Of a stretch of 11,395 bases of DNA, positions 1 through 7,039 are shown piece by piece. The notes under the pieces are model-generated. The model made no database searches. It had not been told where the DNA came from and saw only the letters and a list, made by a program, of their open reading frames with translations. Both the position numbers and the translations under genes were made by a program. Location of the stretch: assembly GCA_021805275.1 (NCBI GenBank), contig JAJZFQ010000127.1, forward strand, positions 1 through 11,395, read 5' to 3'. Source of the stretch: Pseudomonadota bacterium. GTDB lineage: Bacteria; Pseudomonadota; Gammaproteobacteria; Steroidobacterales; Steroidobacteraceae. Numbering within the stretch: position 1 is the stretch's first letter; every line of letters starts with the position of its first letter.

Positions 1-600
1 CTGCTGCTCGCGCTCGCCGGGCGCATCGAGGACAACGGTCGCGACGAGGACGCACTGGCGTTTCGGCGCGATGCGCCGCAGTTTCGCAACATGTCCCTCG
101 CCGAGCAGCCGAATGAGGATTTCGCCGCGACCATCGTGCGCCAGTGTCTGCTCGATGCCTGGCAGCTCGAGACCTACGAGAGTCTGACCGGCTCGCGCGA
201 GGAGGCGCTCGCCGACATCGCGCACAAAGCGCTCAAGGAGTGCCGCTACCACTGGCGCTTCAGCGCCGGCTGGCTGGTGCGCCTCGGTGACGGTACCGAG
301 GAGAGTCATGCGCGGGTGAGCGCAGCGCTCGGGGCGCTGTGGCGGTTCACCGATGAGCTGCTGACGCCCGATGCGCTCGATGCGCGCATGGCCGTGTGTG
401 GCATTGGCCCTGCGCCCAGCCTGATCCGCGAGCGCTGGGACACTCGCGTGAGCGCGACGCTCGCGGAGGCGAAGCTCCCGAAGCCGCCCCATCGGCACTA
501 TCCGTGGCACGGCAAGCGCGGCGTGCACTCCGAACACCTCGGCCACCTGCTCACCGAGATGCAGTTCCTGCCGCGCGTCTATCCCGGTGCGACATGGTAG
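1..600 (+). CDS. paaC: Phenylacetyl-CoA 1,2-epoxidase structural subunit PaaC (5' truncated)
   Basis: PaaC is the catalytically inactive ferritin-like partner of PaaA in the phenylacetyl-CoA ring-1,2-epoxidase. The reading frame is open from base 1, so the start lies outside; 199 residues are present against about 248 in E. coli PaaC, meaning roughly 50 N-terminal residues are missing. Family landmarks, recognised from memory of the E. coli protein, are LAFRRDAPQFRN near fragment residues 19-30, EQPNEDFAATI shortly after, then YHWRFSAGWLVRLGDGTEES, LWRFTDEL, and the C-terminal GVHSEHLGHLLTEMQFLPRV. An ATG at 91 is internal to this conserved region and is not the start. The last codons overlap paaD by 7 nt (ATGGTAG), which implies translational coupling. 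paaA and paaB should lie immediately upstream. Identification is firm; the role is established knowledge for the family. Confidence 0.96.
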   Translation: MLLALAGRIEDNGRDEDALAFRRDAPQFRNMSLAEQPNEDFAATIVRQCLLDAWQLETYESLTGSREEALADIAHKALKECRYHWRFSAGWLVRLGDGTEESHARVSAALGALWRFTDELLTPDALDARMAVCGIGPAPSLIRERWDTRVSATLAEAKLPKPPHRHYPWHGKRGVHSEHLGHLLTEMQFLPRVYPGATW

Positions 601-1073
601 AGGCGGCACGCCCCGAGGGACGCGAGCGGCAGATTTGGCGCGCGCTCGAGTCGGTGGCCGATCCGGAGATCCCGGTGGTCAACATCGTCGAGCTCGGCAT
701 CGTGCGTCAGGTGCGTGCCGGAGCGGACGGACAGCTGCGCGTCAGAATCACTCCGACCTACTCGGGGTGCCCGGCCACGGAGGTCATCGCACGCTCGATT
801 CGCGACACGCTCGATCAGAGCGGCTTTGCTGACGTCATGCTCGAGACGGTGCTCTGGCCACCCTGGTCGAGTGAGTGGTTGAGCGAGTCGGGGCGACACA
901 AGCTCGAGGCGTTCGGCATCGCTGTCGAGGGCGGCGCGCGGAGTCCGGTGGCCTGTCCGCGCTGCGCCGCGCATCAGGTGGAGCGCATCAGCGAGTTCGG
1001 GTCCACGCCCTGCAAGGCCCATTACCGCTGTCGCGAGTGCCTCGAACCCTTCGATACCTTCAAGTGCCTTTGA
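594..1073 (+). CDS. paaD: PaaD, phenylacetate degradation MIP18/DUF59-family protein
   Basis: PaaD is needed for phenylacetyl-CoA epoxidase activity and is thought to help assemble or mature its metal/Fe-S centres; the exact role is unsettled. The 159-aa protein (E. coli about 165) has an N-terminal MIP18/DUF59 domain with DPEIPVVNIVELGIVR at residues 23-38 and the conserved TYSGCP containing C59. A C-terminal cysteine-rich module follows: C121-x2-C124, C140, C146-x2-C149 and C158 in the ending FDTFKCL, typical of PaaD and probably binding zinc or Fe-S. The ATG at 594 was chosen because the conserved domain begins just after it and it overlaps the paaC stop by 7 nt. The open frame extends upstream to 396, but that part is a shadow of paaC. 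No clear Shine-Dalgarno sequence is present, so initiation probably relies on ribosomes finishing paaC. Confidence 0.95.
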   Translation: MVEAARPEGRERQIWRALESVADPEIPVVNIVELGIVRQVRAGADGQLRVRITPTYSGCPATEVIARSIRDTLDQSGFADVMLETVLWPPWSSEWLSESGRHKLEAFGIAVEGGARSPVACPRCAAHQVERISEFGSTPCKAHYRCRECLEPFDTFKCL

Positions 1074-1074
1074 T

Positions 1075-2154
1075 ATGTTGAAATTTCATTCGCTGCGCGT
1101 CGTCGACGTGCGACCCGAGGCCGAGGACGCCATCGCGCTGACGCTCGAGGTGCCCGAGGATCTCGCCGCCGAATACCGCGGCAGTGCCGGTCAGCACGTG
1201 GTGGTGCGCTTGAGTGCCGACGGGGAGGAGCTGCGCCGGACGTATTCGTTCACCAATGCGCCGGGGGAGCGGTTTTTGCGCCTGCTGGTGCGTCTGCAGC
1301 CGCAGGGGCGCGTCTCGGCGCTGCTCGGGCGGCTCGAGCCGGGCGCCGGGCTCGAGGTGTTGCCGCCGAACGGCAGCTTCACGCCGCAGGTGGCGGCGCT
1401 CGACGCGGGCCTGCGGGTCGCCTTCGCCGCCGGCAGCGGCATCACGCCGGTGCTCGCGGTGACCCGCGCGGTGCTCGGCGCCGGCGGCGCCATGATGGTG
1501 TTCTACGGCAACCGCAGTGCCGCCCGCACGATGGGGCTCGAGGCGCTGCAGGCGCTGAAGGACCAGTACCCTGAGCGGCTCGCGCTGCACTTCATCATGA
1601 GTGAGGAGCCACAGGAGGTGGCGCTGTACAACGGCCGCCTGGAGCGCGGCAAGGTGCTCGAGCTCGCGCACGCGTTCTTCGATCCGACTCGGGTCGTCGA
1701 GTACTTCGTGTGCGGCCCCGGTCACATGGATGCACAGGTGTGCGCGGCGCTGGCGGAGCTCGGCGTTGCGCGCGAGCGCATCCGCGTGGAGCACTTCAGC
1801 GTCGCGGCCGACGGCGCCGCCGCCCTCGCGCCGACCGCTGCCGCGCCGCCTGCGCCGCCGCAGGCCGAGGGGATGGCGGAGGTCACGGTGCTCCTCGACG
1901 GACGGCGGCGCACGTTCACCATGGCCATCGAGGGCGACTCGGTGCTCGATGCCGCCGAGCGCGCCGGTCTCGATCTGCCGTTCTCCTGTCGCTCCGGGGT
2001 GTGCTCGACGTGTCGGACCAAGGTCGTGCGCGGCAAGGTGCGCATGGCCGAGAACTATGCGCTCGAGGCGTGGGAGCTCGAGCAGGGCTACGTGCTCGCC
2101 TGTCAGTCGACGTGCCTCACGCCCGAGCTGGAACTCGATTACGACGAGAAATAA
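1075..2154 (+). CDS. paaE: Phenylacetyl-CoA epoxidase NADPH reductase subunit PaaE
   Basis: PaaE passes electrons from NADPH through FAD and a plant-type [2Fe-2S] cluster to the di-iron site of PaaA. The 359-aa protein (E. coli 356) has the expected order. A ferredoxin-reductase FAD domain carries RTYS at 55-58. The NAD(P)-binding domain carries GSGITPV at 120-126 and CGPGHM at 213-218. An Ala/Pro-rich linker spans about 246-264. The C-terminal ferredoxin domain has cluster cysteines C305, C310, C313 and C343 (C-x4-C-x2-C ... C), all present, so the protein looks functional. The start ATG lies one base after the paaD stop (TGATATG) with no strong ribosome-binding site, favouring termination-reinitiation. 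The Pro/Ala linker is somewhat long but sits at the normal domain boundary. Confidence 0.97.
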   Translation: MLKFHSLRVVDVRPEAEDAIALTLEVPEDLAAEYRGSAGQHVVVRLSADGEELRRTYSFTNAPGERFLRLLVRLQPQGRVSALLGRLEPGAGLEVLPPNGSFTPQVAALDAGLRVAFAAGSGITPVLAVTRAVLGAGGAMMVFYGNRSAARTMGLEALQALKDQYPERLALHFIMSEEPQEVALYNGRLERGKVLELAHAFFDPTRVVEYFVCGPGHMDAQVCAALAELGVARERIRVEHFSVAADGAAALAPTAAAPPAPPQAEGMAEVTVLLDGRRRTFTMAIEGDSVLDAAERAGLDLPFSCRSGVCSTCRTKVVRGKVRMAENYALEAWELEQGYVLACQSTCLTPELELDYDEK

Positions 2155-2185
2155 GCCGGCCGGCCGCACCGCCGGTGAGGATGTC

Positions 2186-2977
2186 ATGACCTATCCAACC
2201 ATTACGTACACCACGGCCAACGGCGTGGCCCGCCTGACGTTGAACCGACCGGAGCGACTGAACAGCTTCAATGCGCAGATGCACGAGGACGTGCGCCATG
2301 CGCTCGCGGCCCTCGAGGCCGACGCCGAGGCGCGCGTGCTGGTGCTCACCGGTGCGGGCCGGGGGTTCTGTGCCGGGCAGGATCTGTCCGATCGCACCGT
2401 CGCGCCGGGCGCCTCGCGGGCCGATCTCGGTGAGTCGATCGAGCGCCACTACAAGCCGCTCATTCTCACGCTGCGCCGGCTGCCGATCCCGGTGCTCGCG
2501 GCGGTGAACGGGGTGGCGGCCGGCGCCGGTGCCAACATCGCACTCGCCTGCGACCTGGTGCTCGCCACGCGCTCGGCGAGCTTCGTGCAGGCCTTCTCGC
2601 GCATCGGGCTGCTGCCGGACTCGGGCGGCACCTGGTTCCTGCCGCGCCTGGTCGGACCGGCGCGCGCGCTCGGTCTGGCGCTGCTCGGGGAGAAGCTGTC
2701 GGCCCCGCAGGCGGCCGAGTGGGGTCTGATTTGGCGTTGCGTCGAGGATGAGGATTTCACCGCCGAAGTCGATGCGCTCGCCGCCGGCCTCGCCGCCGCA
2801 CCGACGCTCGCCCTGCGGCACATCAAGCAGGCCGTGCAGGCCGCCTGGCACCACACGCTCGAGCAGCAGATCGATCTGGAGCGCGATGCGCAGCGCGAGC
2901 TCGGATACAGCGCCGATTACGCCGAGGGCGTCGCGGCATTCATGGCCAAGCGTGAACCGCGCTTCACCGGCCGATAA
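2186..2977 (+). CDS. paaG: 2-(1,2-epoxy-1,2-dihydrophenyl)acetyl-CoA isomerase PaaG
   Basis: This crotonase-superfamily enzyme converts ring-1,2-epoxyphenylacetyl-CoA to the oxepin-CoA, and in E. coli also acts on a later enoyl-CoA of the pathway. The 263-aa product matches E. coli PaaG rather than PaaF: TLNRPERLNSFN at 18-29, LTGAGRGFCAGQDLSDR at 54-70 (CoA-binding/oxyanion region), AVNGVAAGAGANIAL at 106-120, and LLPDSGGTW at 142-150, where D145 is the expected catalytic acid. The ending SADYAEGVAAFMAKREPRFTGR is also PaaG-like. The ATG at 2186 follows a GGTGAGGA ribosome-binding site. An open frame in phase upstream to 1601 belongs to a shadow of paaE. The gene starts 31 nt after paaE and is followed closely by paaZ, placing it in the same operon. 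Confidence 0.96.
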   Translation: MTYPTITYTTANGVARLTLNRPERLNSFNAQMHEDVRHALAALEADAEARVLVLTGAGRGFCAGQDLSDRTVAPGASRADLGESIERHYKPLILTLRRLPIPVLAAVNGVAAGAGANIALACDLVLATRSASFVQAFSRIGLLPDSGGTWFLPRLVGPARALGLALLGEKLSAPQAAEWGLIWRCVEDEDFTAEVDALAAGLAAAPTLALRHIKQAVQAAWHHTLEQQIDLERDAQRELGYSADYAEGVAAFMAKREPRFTGR

Positions 2978-2998
2978 CGCAGACGGGTGAGCGTTCAG

Positions 2999-5050
2999 AT
3001 GCAACTGCAAAGCTATTGTGAAGGCCGCTGGATGAGCGGCACGGGTCAGGCCGTGCTGCTGCGCGATGCGAGCACCGCCGAGGTGATCGCGAGCGCCACG
3101 AGCGAGGGGTTGGATTTCGGCGCGATGCTCGCGCATGCGCGCACGATCGGAGGGGCGAACCTGCGCCGCCTGACGTTCCATGAGCGCGCGGCCATTCTGA
3201 AGGCGTTGGCCAAGCACCTGAATGAGAAGAAGGACGAGCTGTACCGGCTCTCCTATGCGACCGGGGCGACGAAGTCGGATGCGTGGATCGATATCGACGG
3301 GGGCATCGGCACGCTGTTCGTGTACGCCAGCAAGGGCATGAAGGAGTTGCCGGACAGCCGCGTGTACGTCGATGGCGCGCTCGAGACGCTCGCCAAGAGT
3401 GGCGGGTTCCTCGGACAGCACATCTACGTCTCTCTCGAGGGCGCGGCGGTTCACATCAACGCGTTCAATTTCCCGGTCTGGGGCATGCTCGAGAAACTCG
3501 CCCCGGCCTTCCTGGCCGGCGTTCCGGTGATCGTCAAGCCCGCGACCGCGACGGCCTACCTGACCGAACTCGCGTTCCGTCAGATCATCGAGTCGGGCCT
3601 GCTGCCTGAGGGGGCCGCGCAGCTGATCTGCGGCGGCGTCGGGGACCTCTTCGAGCACCTGACTTGCCAGGACGTGATCGCCTTCACCGGGTCGGCGTCC
3701 ACCGCCCGAAAACTGCGCATGCATCCGCGCGTGATCGAGCAGGCCGTGCGGTTCACGGCGGAGACCGATTCGCTCAACTCCTGCATCCTGGCGCCGGATG
3801 CGGTGGCCGGCACCCCGGAATTCGATCTGTTCGTGCGCGAAGTGGTGCGCGAGATGACCGTCAAGGCGGGCCAGAAGTGCACCGCCATCCGCAAGGCCAT
3901 CGTGCCCTCGAGTCAGTGCGCCGCGGTGCTCGAGGCGCTGCGCGCCTCGCTGGCGAAGATCGTGATCGGCAATCCACGCGAGGAGACGGTGCGCATGGGG
4001 CCGGTGGCCTCCCTGGCGCAGCGGCGCGAGGTGCTCGAGCAGCTCGCACGCCTCGAGCGCGAAACGGAGGTCGTCTACGGCGGCAGCGGGACGAGGGCCC
4101 CGGCGGGCGCCGATGCCGACCGCGGTGCGTTTCTCACCCCGACGCTGCTGCACTGCCGGGACATCGCCAGCGCCCGCGCGGTGCACGAGGTCGAGGCGTT
4201 CGGCCCGGTGAGCACGGTGGTTCCGTACGCGGGTCTCGAGCAGGCGATCGACCTGGCCCGGCGCGGTGCCGGCAGTCTCGTCGGCTCGGTGTTCAGCGCC
4301 GATGAGTCGATTGCCGCGCAGCTGGTGTTGGGACTTGCGCCGTTCCACGGGCGCATTCTCGTCGTCAATCGGCACTGTGCGAAGGACTCGACGGGACACG
4401 GATCCCCGCTGCCGCATTTGGTGCACGGCGGGCCGGGCCGCGCCGGCGGCGGCGAGGAGATGGGCGGCATCCGCGGCGTGCTGCACTACATGCAGCGCAC
4501 CGCAGTGCAGGGCACGCCCGATGTGTTGACGGCGGTCACCGGCCGGTGGGTGAGGGGCGCACGGGAGCTCGATCCGGGCGTACACCCGTTTCGCAAGCCG
4601 TTCGGGGCGCTGCGCATCGGCGACACGTTCCGCTCCGGGGAGCGCGAGGTGACGCTCGAGGATATCGAGCGGTTCGCGGCGCTCTCCGGCGATCATTTTT
4701 ATGCGCACATGGACGAGGCGGCCGCGCGGCGCAATCCGATCTTCGGTGGCCGCGTTGCGCACGGGTACTTCCTCATCTCGGCCGCCGCGGGCCTGTTCGT
4801 CGATCCGCCGCTCGGCCCGGTGCTCGCCAACTACGGCCTCGACGGTCTGCGGTTCACCCAGCCGGTCAAACCGGGCGACCGCATCCGGGTGCGCCTGACC
4901 TGCAAGGAGAAATCACTGCGCCTCGGTCAGGGATATGGCGAGGTGCGCTGGGATACGCAAATCACCAACCAGGACGGCGAGACCGTTGCGCAATATGACG
5001 TGCTCACCATGGTGAGCGAGCACGAGATGCCGGACCACCCGGCCGCCTGA
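2999..5050 (+). CDS. paaZ: Bifunctional oxepin-CoA hydrolase / 3-oxo-5,6-dehydrosuberyl-CoA semialdehyde dehydrogenase PaaZ
   Basis: PaaZ opens the oxepin ring and oxidises the resulting reactive aldehyde with NADP+. The protein is 683 aa from the ATG at 2999 (E. coli 681). The N-terminal aldehyde dehydrogenase domain carries the general-base/active-site glutamate E255 in FTAETDSLNSC and nucleophile C294 in KAGQKCTAIR. The signature STGHGSPLPHLVHGGPGRAGGG leads into a C-terminal MaoC-type (R)-hydratase domain with D565 and H570 in SGDHFYAHMD. Both active sites are intact, so this is a full-length bifunctional PaaZ. I prefer ATG 2999 to the in-frame GTG at 2987 because MQLQSYCEGRW aligns with the E. 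coli N-terminus and GGGTGAG at 2985-2991 sits 7 nt before it; the GTG would add four residues. It is the last paa gene in the window, 21 nt after paaG. Confidence 0.97.
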   Translation: MQLQSYCEGRWMSGTGQAVLLRDASTAEVIASATSEGLDFGAMLAHARTIGGANLRRLTFHERAAILKALAKHLNEKKDELYRLSYATGATKSDAWIDIDGGIGTLFVYASKGMKELPDSRVYVDGALETLAKSGGFLGQHIYVSLEGAAVHINAFNFPVWGMLEKLAPAFLAGVPVIVKPATATAYLTELAFRQIIESGLLPEGAAQLICGGVGDLFEHLTCQDVIAFTGSASTARKLRMHPRVIEQAVRFTAETDSLNSCILAPDAVAGTPEFDLFVREVVREMTVKAGQKCTAIRKAIVPSSQCAAVLEALRASLAKIVIGNPREETVRMGPVASLAQRREVLEQLARLERETEVVYGGSGTRAPAGADADRGAFLTPTLLHCRDIASARAVHEVEAFGPVSTVVPYAGLEQAIDLARRGAGSLVGSVFSADESIAAQLVLGLAPFHGRILVVNRHCAKDSTGHGSPLPHLVHGGPGRAGGGEEMGGIRGVLHYMQRTAVQGTPDVLTAVTGRWVRGARELDPGVHPFRKPFGALRIGDTFRSGEREVTLEDIERFAALSGDHFYAHMDEAAARRNPIFGGRVAHGYFLISAAAGLFVDPPLGPVLANYGLDGLRFTQPVKPGDRIRVRLTCKEKSLRLGQGYGEVRWDTQITNQDGETVAQYDVLTMVSEHEMPDHPAA

Positions 5051-5069
5051 GCGGGCGCTTGGCGCCCGC
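5051..5069 (+). terminator. GC hairpin directly after the paaZ stop
   Basis: GCGGGCGC at 5051-5058 and GCGCCCGC at 5062-5069 form a perfect 8-bp stem with a TTG loop, beginning at the first base after the paaZ TGA. No T-run follows, so it is not a textbook intrinsic terminator. It could define or protect the 3' end of the paa transcript, with Rho acting further on. The structure is seen in the sequence; the function is inferred. Confidence 0.45.
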
Positions 5070-5218
5070 CGGGGTGCCGTCGCGGGGCGCGCGCACGGCA
5101 GCACGGGGGCTCACGAGTGGTCGCTCGAGGCCTTCTCTGCTAACTTGCCGGTACCGACGGATCGCACGTCCCGCGCGCCAGTCGCCGCTCGAACGGGTCA
5201 TCCCCGTGAGGCGGATCG

Positions 5219-5947
5219 GTGCGCGGTGACTGTACCGGCACCATCCGCGCACAGCAGGAGCCACTCATCAATACGATCGGGTATCTGGCGTCCACCTGGA
5301 TCATTCCAGCGGTCCTCGCCATTACGCTGCACGAGGCTGCGCACGGCTACGTTGCCATGCGCCTCGGGGATGACACCGCCTGGAAGCTCGGGCGCGTGAC
5401 CTTCAATCCGCTCAAACACATCGACCCCTTCGGCACGATCCTGCTTCCGGGCATTCTGCTGCTCGCCCACGCGCCCTTCCTGTTCGGTTACGCCAAGCCG
5501 GTTCCCGTCCAGTTTGGACGCTTGCGCAATCCTCGGCGCGACATGGTGTGGGTGGCCGCCGCGGGACCGGCCATGAACCTTCTCATGGCCACGATCGCCG
5601 CCTTCCTGCTGCACACGGTGGGATTTCTGCCGCCGGTTGCAGGCCAGTGGCTGCTCGACAATCTCGTGCACGCGATCGAGCTCAATGTGATCCTCGCCGT
5701 GTTCAACTTGATCCCATTGCCGCCGCTCGATGGCGGACGGGTTGCCGTCGGCCTGCTGCCGAACGCGCTGGCGCTGCCGCTGGCTCGCCTCGAGCGCTAC
5801 GGCATGCTCATCGTGATCGGCGGACTGCTCGTGCTGCCGGTGGTGGCGCAGAGTCTCGGCTGGCACTTCGATCTGTTTGGCGAGATCGTCGGTCGCCCCG
5901 CGGAAGCACTGATCCGAGCGCTCCTGTTTCTCACCGGGATGCACTGA
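5219..5947 (+). CDS. Site-2-protease-like M50 family integral membrane zinc metalloprotease
   Basis: This 242-aa protein has the hallmarks of the short, PDZ-less site-2 protease group (YwhC/Rv-type M50). The zinc-binding HEAAH is at 38-42 inside a hydrophobic helix (about 25-45). TFNPLKHIDPFG at 61-72 and FGYAKPVPVQFG at 89-100 are characteristic. The third metal ligand region NLIPLPPLDGGRV at 163-175 contains D171. Further hydrophobic segments lie at about 72-90, 112-135, 152-168 and 197-215, so it sits in the inner membrane; substrates are unknown. The start is uncertain. GTG 5219 has a GAGG at 5208-5211, but homologues usually begin near LINTIGYLAST, where AGGAG at 5256-5260 lies 6 nt before an in-frame ATC at 5267. 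The gene stands alone after the paa operon and converges on wrbA. A weak -10-like TAACTT is at 5141-5146. Confidence 0.9.
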   Translation: MRGDCTGTIRAQQEPLINTIGYLASTWIIPAVLAITLHEAAHGYVAMRLGDDTAWKLGRVTFNPLKHIDPFGTILLPGILLLAHAPFLFGYAKPVPVQFGRLRNPRRDMVWVAAAGPAMNLLMATIAAFLLHTVGFLPPVAGQWLLDNLVHAIELNVILAVFNLIPLPPLDGGRVAVGLLPNALALPLARLERYGMLIVIGGLLVLPVVAQSLGWHFDLFGEIVGRPAEALIRALLFLTGMH

Positions 5948-5960
5948 GTCGCCGGTCGAT

Positions 5961-5991
5961 CGTGCGCCAGGTCGCGGGTCCTCGGCGCACG
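5961..5991 (+). terminator. Stem-loop downstream of the M50 protease gene
   Basis: CGTGCGCC at 5961-5968 pairs perfectly with GGCGCACG at 5984-5991. Inside the 15-nt loop, AGG (5969-5971) can also pair with CCT (5980-5982). The hairpin starts 13 nt after the TGA at 5945-5947, a usual terminator position, but no T-run follows. A transcript-end role is inferred. Confidence 0.4.
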
Positions 5992-6161
5992 GCCACGGAT
6001 CTCGAGGGGCGAATCCCGAGGACACCGTGCGCGGGCCGCTCGAGGCGAAGAGCGACGACGGCTCGCTGGAGGTGAACCGTGGGCGCGATGATGGGCAGAG
6101 GCGTCCGGAACCGGTGTGCGGTGTGACGCGCCGCTGCGCCGCGGTGGCACGTGTGAAGGAC

Positions 6162-6192
6162 GGCCTCGCCCCCGGGTTCGCGGGGGTAGGCC
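6162..6192. other. Mid-gap imperfect stem-loop
   Basis: GGCCT (6162-6166) pairs with AGGCC (6188-6192), and after a small 2/1 internal loop CCCCCG (6169-6174) pairs with CGGGGG (6181-6186) around the loop GGTTCG. It resembles a lone tRNA T-arm superficially, but there is no acceptor, D or anticodon arm around it. Function unknown. Confidence 0.35.
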
Positions 6193-6279
6193 TCGGGCGG
6201 GCGGATCGATCGGGGTGGCGAGCGGCCGGCGAGCGCAACGGTGCACGTCCGTGCGCCGCGCGGGGCCGGCCAACGCGTC

Positions 6280-6317
6280 CGTCCCGATGCCGGCCGCGGC
6301 CGGCCGGCATCGGGACG
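6280..6317. terminator. Perfect 17-bp inverted repeat between convergent genes
   Basis: The arm 6280-6296 (CGTCCCGATGCCGGCCG) is the exact reverse complement of 6301-6317, with a 4-nt CGGC loop. It begins 8 nt past the wrbA stop (TGA, 6326-6328 on the minus strand) and also lies downstream of the M50 gene, so either transcript would fold it. Neither side has a T-tract. It is best read as a bidirectional transcript-end hairpin, although a dispersed REP-like palindrome is possible. Confidence 0.55.
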
Positions 6318-6325
6318 CAGGCCGA

Positions 6326-6946
6326 TCAGCCGCGCTCCCCGGCGCCCCGCTTCAGACGGGCGGCGATCTCGGCGACGTGACGCCCCTGGAAGTGCGCTCC
6401 GGCGAGCTCGTTGGCACTCGGCTGGCGTGAGCCGTCGGCGCCGGCCAGCGTCGAGGCGCCGTACGGGCTGCCGCCGGTGATCTCGTCCATGCGCGTCAGC
6501 CCCGGGAATGCGTAGGGCAGCCCGACGATGAGCATGCCGTGGTGCAGCAGGGTGTTGTGGAAGCTGGTGATGGTGGTTTCCTGGCCCCCATGCTGGGTGC
6601 CCGTGGAGACGAACACGCTGCCGACCTTCCCGACGAGAGCGCCCTTGACCCACAGCCCGCCGGTCTGGTCGAGGAAGTTGCGCATCTGGGCGGCCATGTT
6701 GCCAAAGCGCGTCGGGGTGCCGAAGATGATCGCATCGTACTCGGCGAGTTCATCGACGCTCGCCACCGGTGCCTTCTGCTCGGTTTTCAGGCCGGCTTTG
6801 CGCGCGAGTTCGTCGGAAACCAGTTCCGGAACACGCTTGACGGTCGCCGTGGCGCCGGTGACCGATGCGACGCCTTCTGCGATCGCCTGCGCCATGCGCT
6901 CGACGTGTCCGTAGGAGGAATAATAGAGGATCAGGATCTTGGCCAT
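6326..6946 (-). CDS. wrbA: NAD(P)H:quinone oxidoreductase, WrbA type
   Basis: WrbA is a tetrameric FMN flavodoxin-like enzyme that reduces quinones by two electrons using NAD(P)H, protecting against semiquinone-driven oxidative stress. The 206-aa protein (E. coli 198) starts [16 protein letters not shown] with the FMN phosphate loop SSYGHV at 10-15. [14 protein letters not shown] is at 71-84 and the isoalloxazine-contact loop [11 protein letters not shown] at 114-124. HHGM is at 135-138, and [20 protein letters not shown] at 158-177 is the WrbA-specific stretch. A GGAG at 6956-6959 (minus strand) precedes the ATG by 9 nt. The C-terminal tail ([10 protein letters not shown]) is slightly longer than in E. 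coli. It is divergent from the TAXI gene and convergent with the M50 gene, so it is probably monocistronic. Quinone handling might complement aromatic catabolism, but that is inference. Confidence 0.95.
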   Translation of the reverse strand: MAKILILYYSSYGHVERMAQAIAEGVASVTGATATVKRVPELVSDELARKAGLKTEQKAPVASVDELAEYDAIIFGTPTRFGNMAAQMRNFLDQTGGLWVKGALVGKVGSVFVSTGTQHGGQETTITSFHNTLLHHGMLIVGLPYAFPGLTRMDEITGGSPYGASTLAGADGSRQPSANELAGAHFQGRHVAEIAARLKRGAGERG

Positions 6947-6978
6947 GCGACGAGTCTCCGGTGGTCCATGAGCCTCGC

Positions 6979-6984
6979 AGTATA
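6979..6984 (-). promoter_or_regulatory. Putative -10 element of wrbA
   Basis: On the minus strand this reads TATACT, 5 of 6 matches to the sigma70 -10, and it would place transcription start about 25 nt before the wrbA ATG. No convincing -35 is found at 16-18 nt spacing, so the call rests on the -10 and its position in the divergent intergenic region. Confidence 0.35.
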
Positions 6985-7039
6985 CGACTCGCCGGTGCCT
7001 TCATCCTGCGCCCGGTGCCAATGATAGACTGTGTCTCGC

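Larger units (their letters stand above)
5948..6325. other. 378-nt gene-free gap between convergent genes, rich in stem-loops
   Basis: No open frame here resembles a protein, and those that cross it continue as shadows of the M50 gene or wrbA. The gap holds three stem-loops: one near the M50 stop (5961-5991), one mid-gap (6162-6192) and a perfect long palindrome at the wrbA end (6280-6317). I see no tRNA-like fold, A/T-rich promoter or T-tract. The middle of the gap, about 6000-6160, shows nothing I can name. Confidence 0.6.

Noticed and set aside
2155..2164. GCCGGCCGGC short palindrome between paaE and paaG as a terminator or operator
   Set aside because: Such GGCC-based palindromes are expected often at this GC content, the spacer is only 31 nt, and the genes are clearly one operon.
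1060..2187. 375-codon minus-strand open frame opposite paaE
   Set aside because: Antisense shadow of a clear reductase with all cofactor motifs; no start context or homology of its own.
2117..4762. Very long open frame (881 codons) on the minus strand opposite paaG and paaZ
   Set aside because: Its translation is low-complexity, rich in Arg, His and Ala, with no recognisable domain, while the plus strand encodes unambiguous PaaG and PaaZ. It is the usual stop-poor antisense frame of GC-rich DNA.
5118..5146. Promoter for the M50 gene (TGGTCG ... TAACTT)
   Set aside because: Both boxes match consensus at only about half the positions; too weak to list as a feature.
6162..6192. tRNA fragment suggested by a GGTTCG loop on a GC stem
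   Set aside because: The T-loop is one base short and no acceptor, D or anticodon arm can be folded around it.
5198..6310. 370-codon minus-strand open frame spanning the M50 gene and the gap
   Set aside because: Antisense to the HEAAH/LDGG metalloprotease and continuing into non-coding GC-rich sequence; composition is not protein-like.
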